Assembly: GCA_903643055.1 (NCBI GenBank)
Contig: CAHJWV010000623.1
Location: 1 to 7,409, forward strand
Direction of reading: 5' to 3'
DNA from: Burkholderiales bacterium
GTDB taxonomy: Bacteria; Pseudomonadota; Gammaproteobacteria; Burkholderiales; Burkholderiaceae
Length of the DNA: 7,409 bases
Under the pieces are notes generated by a model. That model was given only the letters and a program-made list of their open reading frames with translations, did no database searches and was not told where the DNA came from. Every line of letters starts with the position of its first letter. The stretch's first letter is position 1. This document shows, one piece after another, positions 1 to 6,880 of this stretch. The translations under genes and the position numbers were made by a program.

Positions 1-1112
1 CCCCCGCGAAAGTTCATCGCCCGCCGGTACCAGGCATGGAACTGCTCCATGCCGTCTTCCATCGGGGTCTGATAAGGGCCGGCTTCGTTGTCGCCCCGGT
101 CGTGCAGCGCGCGGCGGCCGGCGTCCATGCGCAGCGCAATCTCGTCGTCTTCGCGGCAGGTTTCCATGTAAGCGGCCTGCTCGGCTTCGACGAATTCACG
201 CTCGAAGGCGACGATCTCTTCGGGGTAGAAAAACTCCACCACGTTGAGAGTTTTTTGCGGGCCCTTTGGATACAGCGTGGACACCACCAGCACGTGCGGG
301 TACCACTCGACCATGATGTTCGGGTAGTAGGTCAGCCAGATCGCACCATGCTGTGGCGGCTCGCCATTGCGAAAGGCCAGCACCGCGTCATGCCATTTGC
401 GGTAGACCTCGGAGCCGGCCTTCGCGAGCGCATTGTTTGCGCCCACGGTCTGCACCGAATGGTGTTTGCCGAACTCCCAGCTCAGGTCGTCGCAGGTCAC
501 GAACTGGCTCAGGCCGGGGTGAAACGGCCCGACGTGGTAGTCCTCGAGATAGACCTCGATGAAGGTCTTCCAGTTGTAATCGCACTCCTGCACATGCACA
601 CGATCCAACACATAGCCGCTGAAATCGAGTTCGGCTTGCGGGCCGATGGCCGACAGTTCGGCGGCCACGTCGCGGCCGTTGTCTTCGAAGATCAGGCCAT
701 TCCAGCGCCGGGTCTTGTAAGTGTTGAGATGCAAGCAGGGGTCTTGCGGGAAATGGGGCGCGCCAATCAACTGGCCCTTCAGGTCGTAAGTCCAGCGGTG
801 CAGCGGGCAAACGATGTGGCTGCCGGTGTGGCCTCGCCCGCGCAGCATCACCGCCTGCCGGTGCCGGCAGACATTGGAAATCAGTTCGATACCCTGTGCA
901 GTTCGAACCAGTGCGCGACCTTCGCCCTCTTGAGGTAAGGCGTAGTGATCGCCGATTTCGGGCACGGCCAATTCATGGCCGAGGTAACGCGGGCCATGCT
1001 GGAAAATCAACTCCATCTCGCGGCGATACAGGTCGTCGTCGAAATAAGCGGAAACGGGGAGCTGGGGGTGAGGGCGCTCGAGCGCGGGGAGAGCGAGGCT
1101 CAGGTCGGACAT
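1..1112 (-). CDS. Rieske [2Fe-2S] ring-hydroxylating oxygenase, large (alpha) subunit; C-terminus cut by window edge
   Basis: Reading the minus strand from ATG 1112-1110 gives 370 codons without a stop, running off the left edge. The protein begins MSDLSLALPALERPH. It has the Rieske cluster signature: C82-x-H84 (CRHR), then C102-x2-H105 (CPLH), with 17 residues between. The catalytic domain shows the mononuclear iron site in the stretch NWKTFIEVYLEDYHV, with H193 and H198 as ligands, the usual bridging acidic residue at E190 or D191, and a likely third ligand at D322 or D323 (CREDDEI). Family members oxygenate aromatic or other organic substrates in the cytoplasm using electrons from a separate reductase. 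No reductase or beta-subunit gene is visible, and the substrate cannot be read from the sequence. The start is supported by an in-frame TAG six codons upstream and by AGGAG at 1129-1125, although its 12-base spacing is long. Transcription is divergent from xseB. A demethylase-type or quaternary-amine monooxygenase of the same superfamily is possible. Confidence 0.9.
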   Translation of the reverse strand, partial: MSDLSLALPALERPHPQLPVSAYFDDDLYRREMELIFQHGPRYLGHELAVPEIGDHYALPQEGEGRALVRTAQGIELISNVCRHRQAVMLRGRGHTGSHIVCPLHRWTYDLKGQLIGAPHFPQDPCLHLNTYKTRRWNGLIFEDNGRDVAAELSAIGPQAELDFSGYVLDRVHVQECDYNWKTFIEVYLEDYHVGPFHPGLSQFVTCDDLSWEFGKHHSVQTVGANNALAKAGSEVYRKWHDAVLAFRNGEPPQHGAIWLTYYPNIMVEWYPHVLVVSTLYPKGPQKTLNVVEFFYPEEIVAFEREFVEAEQAAYMETCREDDEIALRMDAGRRALHDRGDNEAGPYQTPMEDGMEQFHAWYRRAMNFRG

Positions 1113-1239
1113 GATCCCGAGGATCTCCTAAAACCGATTTGAACGTGCCACCCGCCGGATCAGGTCAGGTCGGGGTGGGATGTTTTCGCTGCGCACGGCG
1201 CGGACTGGTTGTTGAAGCCTGTCATTCAGCGAAGGGTGG

Positions 1240-1268
1240 ATTGTACCCACCGCCGGAAGCCCTTTGAA
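1240..1268 (-). promoter_or_regulatory. Candidate sigma-70 promoter for the Rieske oxygenase gene
   Basis: On the minus strand TTCAAA (1268-1263) and TACAAT (1245-1240) are separated by exactly 17 bases. They match the -35 consensus at 4 of 6 positions and the -10 at 5 of 6. Transcription would start near 1233, leaving a leader of about 120 bases before the ATG at 1112. Arms GGTGG (1235-1239) and CCACC (1247-1251) form a small inverted repeat around the -10 box and could be an operator half-site pair, but 5-base arms in GC-rich DNA can arise by chance. The leader can also pair CCACCC (1148-1153) with GGGTGG (1173-1178) across a 19-base loop. This is predicted from pattern only. Confidence 0.4.
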
Positions 1269-1342
1269 AACCACACGCGGCGTAGTTTGGGAACCCCCAT
1301 CAACATGGTGCGGGCGTACAACGTTTCAATTGGAGGGCTGAC

Positions 1343-1348
1343 TACAAT
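1343..1348 (+). promoter_or_regulatory. Candidate -10 box of the xseB-ispA-dxs promoter
   Basis: TACAAT lies 18 bases before the xseB ATG and matches the sigma-70 -10 consensus at 5 of 6 positions. No good -35 hexamer sits 16-18 bases upstream: the bases at 1320-1325 read AACGTT. Transcription from here would begin around 1354-1356, giving a leader of only about 11-13 bases with no Shine-Dalgarno sequence. The flanking TACAATCC is shared with the opposing promoter candidate at 1245-1240. Confidence 0.35.
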
Positions 1349-1366
1349 CCGAGCTTTACCTGAACG

Positions 1367-1609
1367 ATGGCCAAAGCTAACCTCGCCCCGATATCCACCG
1401 CATTGCCTGCGAGCTACGAGGAGGCACTGGCGGAGCTGGAGCGTCTGGTGGCGGCCATGGAGGCCGGGCAGCTACCGCTGGATGGCTTGCTCGAAAGTTA
1501 CAAACGAGGTGCCGATCTGTTGGGTTTTTGTCGCACGCGCCTGGAGGCGGTCGAGACCCAGGTCAAGGTGCTGGAAGATGGCCAATTGAAGCCCTGGACC
1601 CAAGGATGA
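1367..1609 (+). CDS. xseB: Exodeoxyribonuclease VII small subunit
   Basis: This 80-residue protein is the small subunit of exonuclease VII, the cytoplasmic enzyme that degrades single-stranded DNA to short oligonucleotides together with the large subunit XseA, which is not in this window. The sequence shows the family pattern: [13 protein letters not shown] (residues 16-28), then a [15 protein letters not shown] motif (34-48), then a long charged helix through about residue 70. The protein is almost entirely two helices, as expected. Length is typical (about 80 residues in E. coli). The start is fixed by an in-frame TGA at 1361-1363, directly upstream of the preceding codon, so no longer form is possible. 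There is no recognisable Shine-Dalgarno sequence before the ATG. The stop codon overlaps the ispA start as ATGA, implying translational coupling. The xseB-ispA-dxs order is long established in proteobacteria. Confidence 0.95.
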   Translation: MAKANLAPISTALPASYEEALAELERLVAAMEAGQLPLDGLLESYKRGADLLGFCRTRLEAVETQVKVLEDGQLKPWTQG

Positions 1610-2520
1610 CCCTGGTGACACAGTCCAACGACATTCCAGTCATCGATCTGGACGCCTGGACCCGAGACCAACTCGATGTAGTGGAGTCGGCCTTATCCGC
1701 CTGGGTGCCGGACGACGCACCGGCACGCCTCGGGCAGGCCATGCGCTATGGCGTTCTGGATGGCGGCAAACGCTTGCGGCCCTTGCTGGTGATGGCGGCC
1801 AACCATGCCGTTCATGGTCACCATGAAGCGGCCCTGCGCGCGGCCTGCGCGGTCGAATTGATCCACGCTTATTCGCTGGTGCATGACGACATGCCCTGCA
1901 TGGACAACGACATCTTGCGCCGAGGTAAGCCGACGGTGCACGTGCAGTTCGGGCAAGCGCAGGCCATGCTCGCCGGTGATGCAATGCAGGCCCTGGCCTT
2001 TGATGTACTGACCTCCGGTACGACGGTGCCTCCTGCGCTTCAGGCTCGCCTGGTTTCGTTGCTGGCGCGCGCTGCGGGCCATTCCGGCATGGCGGGCGGG
2101 CAGGCGATCGACCTGGCCAGCATCGGCTTGTCGCTGGACGAGCAAACCCTGCGCGACATGCACCACCGCAAGACCGGTGCACTGCTGCAAGCCAGCGTGC
2201 TGATGGGTGCCGCCTGCGGCAGCGCGAATGCGCAAGCCTGGCAGGCCTTGTCGGACTATGGTGATGCGGTGGGTCTGGCGTTCCAGGTAGTCGATGACAT
2301 CCTCGATGTCACTCAAGCCTCGGCCACGCTGGGCAAGACGGCCGGCAAGGATCAAGACAACAACAAGCCGACGTATGTGACCGTGCTGGGCTTACCGGCA
2401 GCTCGCGCGCATGCGCAAGAACTTTGCTCCAAAGCACAGACGGCATTGGCCCGCAGTGGCCTGGCCGACGTGAGCTTGCTCAGCCAGCTGGCTGACAAGG
2501 TCGTCGAACGAGACAGCTGA
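1606..2520 (+). CDS. ispA: Farnesyl diphosphate synthase (geranyltranstransferase)
   Basis: The 304-residue protein catalyses successive condensation of dimethylallyl and isopentenyl diphosphate to geranyl and then farnesyl diphosphate in the cytoplasm. Farnesyl diphosphate feeds quinone, undecaprenyl and other prenyl synthesis. Motifs in order are GGKRLRP (53-59), the first aspartate-rich motif DDMPCMD (94-100) followed by R105-R106, [10 protein letters not shown] (161-170), HHRKTG (186-191) and the second aspartate-rich motif DDILD (230-234), then a lysine-rich NKPTY region. The two-residue insertion in the first motif (DDxxxxD) is typical of bacterial FPP synthases. All catalytic aspartates are present and the length fits the family. 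The ATG at 1606 overlaps the xseB stop. AAGGA at 1602-1606 touches this ATG but sits 8 bases before an in-frame GTG at 1615, so the true start could be that GTG, giving 301 residues. A geranyl or geranylgeranyl synthase is less likely given the operon with dxs. Confidence 0.96.
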   Translation: MTLVTQSNDIPVIDLDAWTRDQLDVVESALSAWVPDDAPARLGQAMRYGVLDGGKRLRPLLVMAANHAVHGHHEAALRAACAVELIHAYSLVHDDMPCMDNDILRRGKPTVHVQFGQAQAMLAGDAMQALAFDVLTSGTTVPPALQARLVSLLARAAGHSGMAGGQAIDLASIGLSLDEQTLRDMHHRKTGALLQASVLMGAACGSANAQAWQALSDYGDAVGLAFQVVDDILDVTQASATLGKTAGKDQDNNKPTYVTVLGLPAARAHAQELCSKAQTALARSGLADVSLLSQLADKVVERDS

Positions 2521-2539
2521 GCTGCCAATGGGTTTGAAC

Positions 2540-4423
2540 ATGAACTATCCCCTGCTGCAAACCATCAACGACCCGGCCGATCTGCGGGGGCTGTCTCGTG
2601 TGGAACTCAAGCAACTCGCGGACGAGTTGCGCGACTACCTTTTGCAAAGCGTGGCGCAGACCGGCGGCCATCTGTCGTCGAACCTCGGCACCGTCGAGTT
2701 GACGATCGCCTTGCACCACGTCTTCAACACGCCGCACGACCGTGTGGTCTGGGATGTGGGCCACCAGACTTATCCGCACAAGATCTTGACCGGCCGGCGC
2801 GAGCGCATGGCCTCGTTGCGCCAGATCGGCGGCTTGTCGGGCTTTCCGCGCCGCGATGAAAGCGAATACGACACCTTCGGTACCGCGCATTCGTCGACCT
2901 CGATTTCGGCCGCACTGGGCATGGCCGTGGCCGCCAAGCTGAAGGGCGAAGAGCGCCGTTCGGTGGCCGTGATCGGTGACGGCGCGATGACCGCGGGCAT
3001 GGCCTTCGAAGCCTTGAACAACGCCGGCATTTCGCAGACCAACATGCTGGTGGTTTTGAACGACAACGACATGTCGATCTCGCCGCCGGTCGGCGCGTTG
3101 AACCGTTACTTCGCGCGGTTGATGAGCGGCAAGTTCTATGCGGCTGCGCGCGACACCGCCAAGACCGTGCTGAAGAATGCACCGCCCCTCTTCGAACTGG
3201 CGCGCCGGCTCGAAGAGCATGCCAAGGGCATGGTTGTGCCGGGCACGATCTTCGAAGAGTTCGGCTTCAACTATGTCGGCCCGATCGATGGCCACGACCT
3301 CGATTCGCTGGTGCCGACGCTCGAGAACCTGCGCGACATGAAAGGCCCGCAGTTCCTGCATGTCGTGACGAAAAAGGGCTTTGGCTACAAGCTCGCCGAG
3401 GCCGACCCGGTGGCCTATCACGGCCCGAGCAAATTCAACCCGGCCGAAGGCTTGAAGAAGCCGACCACGCCGCCAAAGACCACCTTCACGCAGGTGTTCG
3501 GCCAATGGCTGTGCGACATGGCCGAGGCCGATGAGCGCCTGATCGGCATCACCCCGGCGATGCGCGAAGGCTCGGGCATGGTCGAGTTCGAACAGCGCTT
3601 CCCGACGCGCTATCACGACGTGGGCATTGCCGAGCAGCATGCGGTGACCTTCGCCGCAGGCCTGGCTTGCGAAGGCCTGAAGCCGGTGGTTGCGATCTAT
3701 TCGACCTTCCTGCAGCGCGCCTATGACCAGCTGATCCATGACGTGGCGATCCAGAACCTGCCGGTCGTGTTCGCGCTGGACCGCGCGGGCCTGGTGGGTG
3801 CCGATGGCGCAACGCATGCCGGCGTGTATGACATCGCCTTTTTGCGCTGCATTCCGAACATGAGCGTGCTGGCACCAGCCGACGAAAACGAATGCCGCCA
3901 ATTGCTGACCAGCGCGTTTCGCCAAGATCACCCGACGGCGGTGCGCTATCCGCGTGGCAGTGGCGCGGGGGTGGCGATCAAGCCGGAGCTGACGACCTTG
4001 CCCTGGGGCCGCGGTGAAGTGCGCCGCCGTGGCGAGCGCATCGCGATCCTTGCGTTCGGCACCTTGCTGTACCCGGCGCTTGCGGCTGGCGACAACCTGA
4101 ACGCGACCGTCGCCAACATGCGCTTCATCAAACCGCTCGATGTCGAACTGTTGACCGAACTTGCGGCGCAGCACGATGCCATCGTGACGGTGGAAGAAGG
4201 TTGTCTGATGGGCGGCGCGGGCAGCGGGGTGATCGAGGCCCTGCAGGCCGCGCGCATCGACGTGCCGGTGCTGACGCTCGGCCTGCCCGATGAATTCATC
4301 GAGCATGGGGACTCGGCCAAGCTGCTGAGCCTGTGCGGCCTGGACGCCGCCGGCATCGAGCAATCGATCCTGAAGCGCTTCGGTGCAAGGCCTTCGCTTT
4401 TAAGGCCTGCGGCCAATCACTGA
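2540..4423 (+). CDS. dxs: 1-deoxy-D-xylulose-5-phosphate synthase
   Basis: This 627-residue thiamine-diphosphate enzyme joins pyruvate and glyceraldehyde 3-phosphate, releasing CO2, to make DXP, the precursor for the MEP isoprenoid pathway and for thiamine and pyridoxal synthesis. Landmarks are GGHLSSNLG with catalytic-type H44, [17 protein letters not shown] with H75, and the TPP/Mg-binding GDGAMTAG (146-153) leading to NDNDMSIS. Further on are [11 protein letters not shown] with the cofactor-activating E365, the RAGLVGADG segment, YPRGSG, and the C-terminal transketolase motif [11 protein letters not shown]. Every key residue is present and the length matches the family (about 620). An in-frame ATG at 2528 would add four residues (MGLN). 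I prefer 2540 because homologues I know begin close to the YPLL segment, but neither start has a good Shine-Dalgarno sequence. Translation may be coupled to ispA, whose stop is 19 bases upstream. A long antisense reading frame across this gene is a GC artefact. Confidence 0.97.
   Translation: MNYPLLQTINDPADLRGLSRVELKQLADELRDYLLQSVAQTGGHLSSNLGTVELTIALHHVFNTPHDRVVWDVGHQTYPHKILTGRRERMASLRQIGGLSGFPRRDESEYDTFGTAHSSTSISAALGMAVAAKLKGEERRSVAVIGDGAMTAGMAFEALNNAGISQTNMLVVLNDNDMSISPPVGALNRYFARLMSGKFYAAARDTAKTVLKNAPPLFELARRLEEHAKGMVVPGTIFEEFGFNYVGPIDGHDLDSLVPTLENLRDMKGPQFLHVVTKKGFGYKLAEADPVAYHGPSKFNPAEGLKKPTTPPKTTFTQVFGQWLCDMAEADERLIGITPAMREGSGMVEFEQRFPTRYHDVGIAEQHAVTFAAGLACEGLKPVVAIYSTFLQRAYDQLIHDVAIQNLPVVFALDRAGLVGADGATHAGVYDIAFLRCIPNMSVLAPADENECRQLLTSAFRQDHPTAVRYPRGSGAGVAIKPELTTLPWGRGEVRRRGERIAILAFGTLLYPALAAGDNLNATVANMRFIKPLDVELLTELAAQHDAIVTVEEGCLMGGAGSGVIEALQAARIDVPVLTLGLPDEFIEHGDSAKLLSLCGLDAAGIEQSILKRFGARPSLLRPAANH
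4388..4408 (+). repeat. Inverted repeat in the dxs 3' end
   Basis: AGGCCTT (4388-4394) and AAGGCCT (4402-4408) form a perfect 7-base stem with a 7-base loop, CGCTTTT. It lies inside the last dozen dxs codons. There is no downstream T-run, so it does not look like a complete intrinsic terminator. It could stabilise the upstream message or be chance in this poorly conserved tail. Confidence 0.4.
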
Positions 4424-4452
4424 AATGCTTTGAACCCTGCGCCCATGCCCTT

Positions 4453-4482
4453 TTGACGGCAAGGCGCTTCGAATGCTGTCAT
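4453..4482 (+). promoter_or_regulatory. Weak candidate promoter for folE2
   Basis: TTGACG (4453-4458, 5 of 6 to the -35 consensus) is followed after 18 bases by TGTCAT (4477-4482, 4 of 6 to the -10). Transcription would start near 4489, about 67 bases before the folE2 ATG. The -10 is poor, so folE2 may instead be read through from dxs. I looked for an AT-rich dyad resembling a Zur box in 4424-4555 and saw none. Confidence 0.22.
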
Positions 4483-4505
4483 CCTTGCGACTCGAAAGGA
4501 ATGAC
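4478..4505 (+). repeat. Imperfect hairpin in the dxs-folE2 gap
   Basis: GTCATCCTT (4478-4486) pairs with AAGGAATGAC (4496-4505) through nine base pairs with one bulged A at 4500 and a 9-base loop. No T-run follows, so it is not a standard intrinsic terminator. It could be an RNA element in the folE2 leader, a protein-binding dyad or a processing site between dxs and folE2. Function is not inferable from one genome. Confidence 0.4.
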
Positions 4506-4555
4506 GCGCATTCGCTTGCTTTGCCTGACAGAAGCAGCGTGCGGTGAAGTTTTGT

Positions 4556-5353
4556 ATGAATGACATGAGCCATCCGAAAGACGCGCTGCCCATCCCCGAC
4601 ACGCAAAGCGAGCGCGATGAACGCCATCTGGCGATTCAGCGGGTCGGCGTGAAAGACGTTCGATACCCGCTGCAAGTGCGCATGGGCAACACGGTGCAGC
4701 CCAGCATCGGCATGTGGGACATGGCGGTGGCGCTGTCGGCCGAACAGAAGGGCACGCACATGTCGCGCTTTGTCGCCTGGCTCGATGCGCTGACCGAGCC
4801 GCTGGACGCCGCGGTGTTGCGGCTGCAGTTCGAAGCGATGCTGCTGAAGCTTCATGCGACCGAAGGCCGGGTCGAAGTGCGGTTCCCGTTCTTCATCCGC
4901 AAGCGCGCGCCGGTGTCGGGGCTGGAAAGCCTGCTCGACTATCAGGGCAGCTGGATTGCCGAGAGCTTGAACGGCCAGACGACCGTGTGGTCGCAAGTGT
5001 TGGTGCCGGTGAAATCGCTGTGCCCTTGCTCGAAGGAAATCTCGGACTACGGCGCGCACAACCAGCGCTCGCACGTGACGATTCGCGCTGAGCTGGTCGG
5101 TGACTTGAGCTGGCAAGAGCTGGTGCGGTTTGCCGAAGAGTCGGCATCGAGCGAGATCTGGCCGATGCTCAAGCGTGCCGATGAAAAGTGGGTCACCGAG
5201 CATGCTTATGAGAACCCCAAGTTTGTCGAAGACCTGGTGCGCGACGTCGCGTTGCGCTTGAACGCTGATGCGCGCGTTGGCCGCTACAGCGTCGATGTCG
5301 AGAACTTCGAGTCGATCCACAACCATTCAGCCTACGCTCGCATCGAGCGATAA
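4556..5353 (+). CDS. folE2: GTP cyclohydrolase I, type IB (FolE2)
   Basis: This 265-residue protein belongs to the GCYH-IB family, which converts GTP to 7,8-dihydroneopterin triphosphate, the first step to tetrahydrofolate and queuosine-type precursors, using a metal centre unrelated in fold detail to FolE. Motifs are CPCSKEIS with C156, GAHNQRSH with H168, [20 protein letters not shown] with E210, and [10 protein letters not shown] with H255. From memory, the Neisseria gonorrhoeae enzyme uses C147, H159, E201 and H246, and all four map here with a constant offset of nine, strong support for an active enzyme. The start chosen is ATG 4556, with GGTGAAG at 4543-4549 as a modest ribosome site six bases upstream. 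Other possible starts are GTG 4544 (four residues longer) and ATG 4565 (three shorter). In several bacteria folE2 is induced by zinc limitation through Zur, but no Zur box is evident here. It lies 132 bases after dxs on the same strand and could be the distal gene of that operon. Confidence 0.96.
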   Translation: MNDMSHPKDALPIPDTQSERDERHLAIQRVGVKDVRYPLQVRMGNTVQPSIGMWDMAVALSAEQKGTHMSRFVAWLDALTEPLDAAVLRLQFEAMLLKLHATEGRVEVRFPFFIRKRAPVSGLESLLDYQGSWIAESLNGQTTVWSQVLVPVKSLCPCSKEISDYGAHNQRSHVTIRAELVGDLSWQELVRFAEESASSEIWPMLKRADEKWVTEHAYENPKFVEDLVRDVALRLNADARVGRYSVDVENFESIHNHSAYARIER

Positions 5354-5410
5354 GCCGCTGGCCGAAACTCGGGGTGTGCTGACGCACCGAGGTCTTCGGG
5401 TGGAATCTTT

Positions 5411-5445
5411 CGCATCTGAAGCTTGTGAACCTGAAGCTTGCGCAT
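5411..5445 (+). repeat. Short tandem duplication A, period 15
   Basis: CTGAAGCTTG occurs at 5416-5425 and again at 5431-5440. The flanking CGCAT occurs at 5411-5415 and 5441-5445, so the tract reads as two 15-base steps plus the beginning of a third, with TGAAC replacing CGCAT in the middle unit. It lies about 60 bases after the folE2 stop in non-coding DNA. Confidence 0.8.
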
Positions 5446-5473
5446 TTCTGTGTCATTGGTTTCTGTGTCATTG
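5445..5473 (+). repeat. Short tandem duplication B, period 15
   Basis: TTTCTGTGTCATTG is present twice without mismatch, at 5445-5458 and 5460-5473, separated by one G. It abuts duplication A and shares its 15-base period although its sequence is different. A slippage-type duplication is the simplest origin. Confidence 0.85.
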
Positions 5474-5479
5474 ACACTG

Positions 5480-5504
5480 CTCAGCCCGGGCTTTGCGGCT
5501 TGAG
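5480..5504 (+). terminator. Possible but weak terminator-like hairpin after folE2
   Basis: CTCAGCC (5480-5486) pairs with GGCTTGAG (5497-5504) through seven base pairs with one bulged T at 5500 and a 10-base loop. GCCCGGGC inside it is also self-complementary. No T-run follows, so an intrinsic terminator is doubtful. It is the best stem-loop I see between folE2 and lolC, and folE2 transcription may instead end by Rho. Confidence 0.2.
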
Positions 5505-5515
5505 CGCGCGGGCCA

Positions 5516-5556
5516 TCTCCATGGTGTCGTCTCCATGGTGTCGTCGCCATCGGTGG
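5516..5556 (+). repeat. Short tandem repeat C, period 14, two perfect units and one decayed unit
   Basis: TCTCCATGGTGTCG is repeated perfectly at 5516-5529 and 5530-5543. A third, degenerate copy follows at 5544-5556 (TCGCCATCGGTGG). Each perfect unit contains the palindrome CCATGG, and another CCATGG occurs at 5560-5565 inside GCCATGGC. The rest of the 5354-5623 gap holds no credible gene. A partial -10-like TAGCAT (5609-5614) precedes lolC but lacks a -35 partner. Confidence 0.85.
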
Positions 5557-5623
5557 GAGCCATGGCGTTTTGTGGTTCGCCTGCCAGTCTTCATTGCCAT
5601 CCCTCAGGTAGCATCCGCCGACC

Positions 5624-6880
5624 ATGAATTGGCCCTATGAACTTCAAATCGGCTGGCGCTACACGCGCGCGGGCCGCGCCGGCCGGCGCAACGGCTTCAT
5701 CTCCTTCATCTCCGGCGTCTCGATGCTTGGCATTGCGCTTGGCGTGGCCGCGTTGATCATCGTGTTGTCGGTGATGAACGGCTTCCAGAAAGAGGTTCGC
5801 GATCGCATGCTCTCGGTGATCGCGCACATCGAAGTGACCGATGCCCAGGGCGGCGCCTTGCCCGATTGGCACGACACCGTGGCGCGCGCACGCCAGCACC
5901 CGGAGGTGATTGGCGCCGCGCCCTTCGTGGCTGCGCAAGCCCTGATCGCTCGCGGCGATGACATGCGCGGCGCCGTGGTGCGCGGCATCTCGCCGCAGGA
6001 AGAAGCCACCGTCACCGACATCGCCGCCCAGCTCAAGGGCACGACCTTGGCCCAATTGCGGCCGGGTGAATGGGGCATCGTGCTGGGCATCGAACTCGCG
6101 CGTTCGCTCGGGGTGCGCAAGGGCGACAACGTCACGATCGTCGCGCCTGGCGGGCAAGTGACGCCGGCCGGTGTGGTGCCGCGCCTGAAGCAGCTGACGC
6201 TGGTCGGCGTGTTCGACTCCGGCCACTACGAATACGACAGCAGCCTCGCGATGATTCACATCGACGATGCGGCCAAGCTCTTTCGTGTCGAAGGGCCGAC
6301 CGGCATCCAGCTGCGGCTGAAAGACTTGCATCGCGCGCCCGAAGTGGCCTCTGAGGTGGCGGCCAAGCTGGGCCCGCAGGTCTTGGTGCGCGACTGGACC
6401 CGCACCAACCGCAACTGGTTTGCCGCGGTGCAGCTGGAGAAGCGGATGATGTTCATCATCCTGACCTTGATCGTGGCCGTCGCCGCGTTCAACCTCGTCT
6501 CGACGCTGGTGATGACCGTCACCGACAAGCGTGCTGACATCGCGATCCTGCGCACGCTCGGCGCCAGCCCGCGCTCGATCATGGGCGTGTTCATGGTGCA
6601 GGGCGCGGCCTCGGGCGTCATCGGCACCTTGAGCGGCGTGCTGCTCGGCCTGCTGGTCGCATTCAACATTGGCAGCATCGTGCCCTTCATCGAGCGCGTG
6701 CTGCAAACCAGCTTCCTGCCGAGCAGCGTCTACCTGATCAGCCGCATGCCCAGCGAGCCGCAGTCGTCCGACATCGTGCCCATCACCTTGATCTCGCTGC
6801 TGCTGTCCTTCGTGGCCACCGTCTATCCGAGCTGGCGTGCCAGCCGCGTTCAACCCGCGGAGGCATTGCGTTATGAGTGA
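5624..6880 (+). CDS. lolC: Lipoprotein-releasing ABC transporter permease, LolC/LolE (LolF-like) family
   Basis: This 418-residue inner-membrane protein belongs to the LolCDE complex, which extracts outer-membrane-destined lipoproteins from the inner membrane and hands them to periplasmic LolA. The N-terminus has the family motif with a first membrane segment at about 25-50 (ending SVMNGF). A large periplasmic domain follows at about 51-270, then membrane segments at about 275-299, 319-349 and 385-408, and a typical C-terminus PAEALRYE. Residues 180-189 ([10 protein letters not shown]) correspond to the loop that contacts LolA in LolC-type subunits. Length suits the family (about 400-415). 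The start aligns with known N-termini, although only a weak AGG (5606-5608) precedes it. The gene overlaps lolD by 8 bases, implying coupling. Many betaproteobacteria appear to have one such permease (LolF type, forming a homodimer) rather than LolC plus LolE. The window ends too soon to tell, so the symbol could be lolF or lolE. Confidence 0.94.
   Translation: MNWPYELQIGWRYTRAGRAGRRNGFISFISGVSMLGIALGVAALIIVLSVMNGFQKEVRDRMLSVIAHIEVTDAQGGALPDWHDTVARARQHPEVIGAAPFVAAQALIARGDDMRGAVVRGISPQEEATVTDIAAQLKGTTLAQLRPGEWGIVLGIELARSLGVRKGDNVTIVAPGGQVTPAGVVPRLKQLTLVGVFDSGHYEYDSSLAMIHIDDAAKLFRVEGPTGIQLRLKDLHRAPEVASEVAAKLGPQVLVRDWTRTNRNWFAAVQLEKRMMFIILTLIVAVAAFNLVSTLVMTVTDKRADIAILRTLGASPRSIMGVFMVQGAASGVIGTLSGVLLGLLVAFNIGSIVPFIERVLQTSFLPSSVYLISRMPSEPQSSDIVPITLISLLLSFVATVYPSWRASRVQPAEALRYE

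Noticed and set aside
36..938. Plus-strand open frame of 300 codons at the left end
   Set aside because: It is the shadow of the Rieske oxygenase on the opposite strand, whose iron-binding motifs prove the minus-strand reading.
1209..1589. Plus-strand open frame of 126 codons overlapping the promoter region and xseB
   Set aside because: It runs in a different frame from xseB, includes the promoter region and has shadow-like Arg/Trp-rich composition.
2480..4363. Long minus-strand open frame (627 codons) covering nearly all of dxs
   Set aside because: It is the antisense of a clearly functional dxs in high-GC DNA, where the complementary frame rarely meets stops. Its translation is rich in H, R, Q and A with no recognisable domain.
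4400..5326. Minus-strand open frame of 308 codons opposite folE2
   Set aside because: FolE2 on the plus strand has all its catalytic residues. The antisense translation has no family features.
5411..5556. CRISPR array
   Set aside because: The repeats differ between sets, are only 10-14 bases, are directly tandem without spacers, and no cas gene is nearby.
5332..5625. Minus-strand open frame of 97 codons filling the folE2-lolC gap, in which the tandem duplications become peptide repeats (for example NDTETNDTE)
   Set aside because: It starts inside the lolC start codon region on the opposite strand and overlaps the folE2 end. Repeats with a 15-base period automatically look in-frame, and the 14-base repeat does not keep the same frame. 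Conservation in relatives would be needed to reconsider it.
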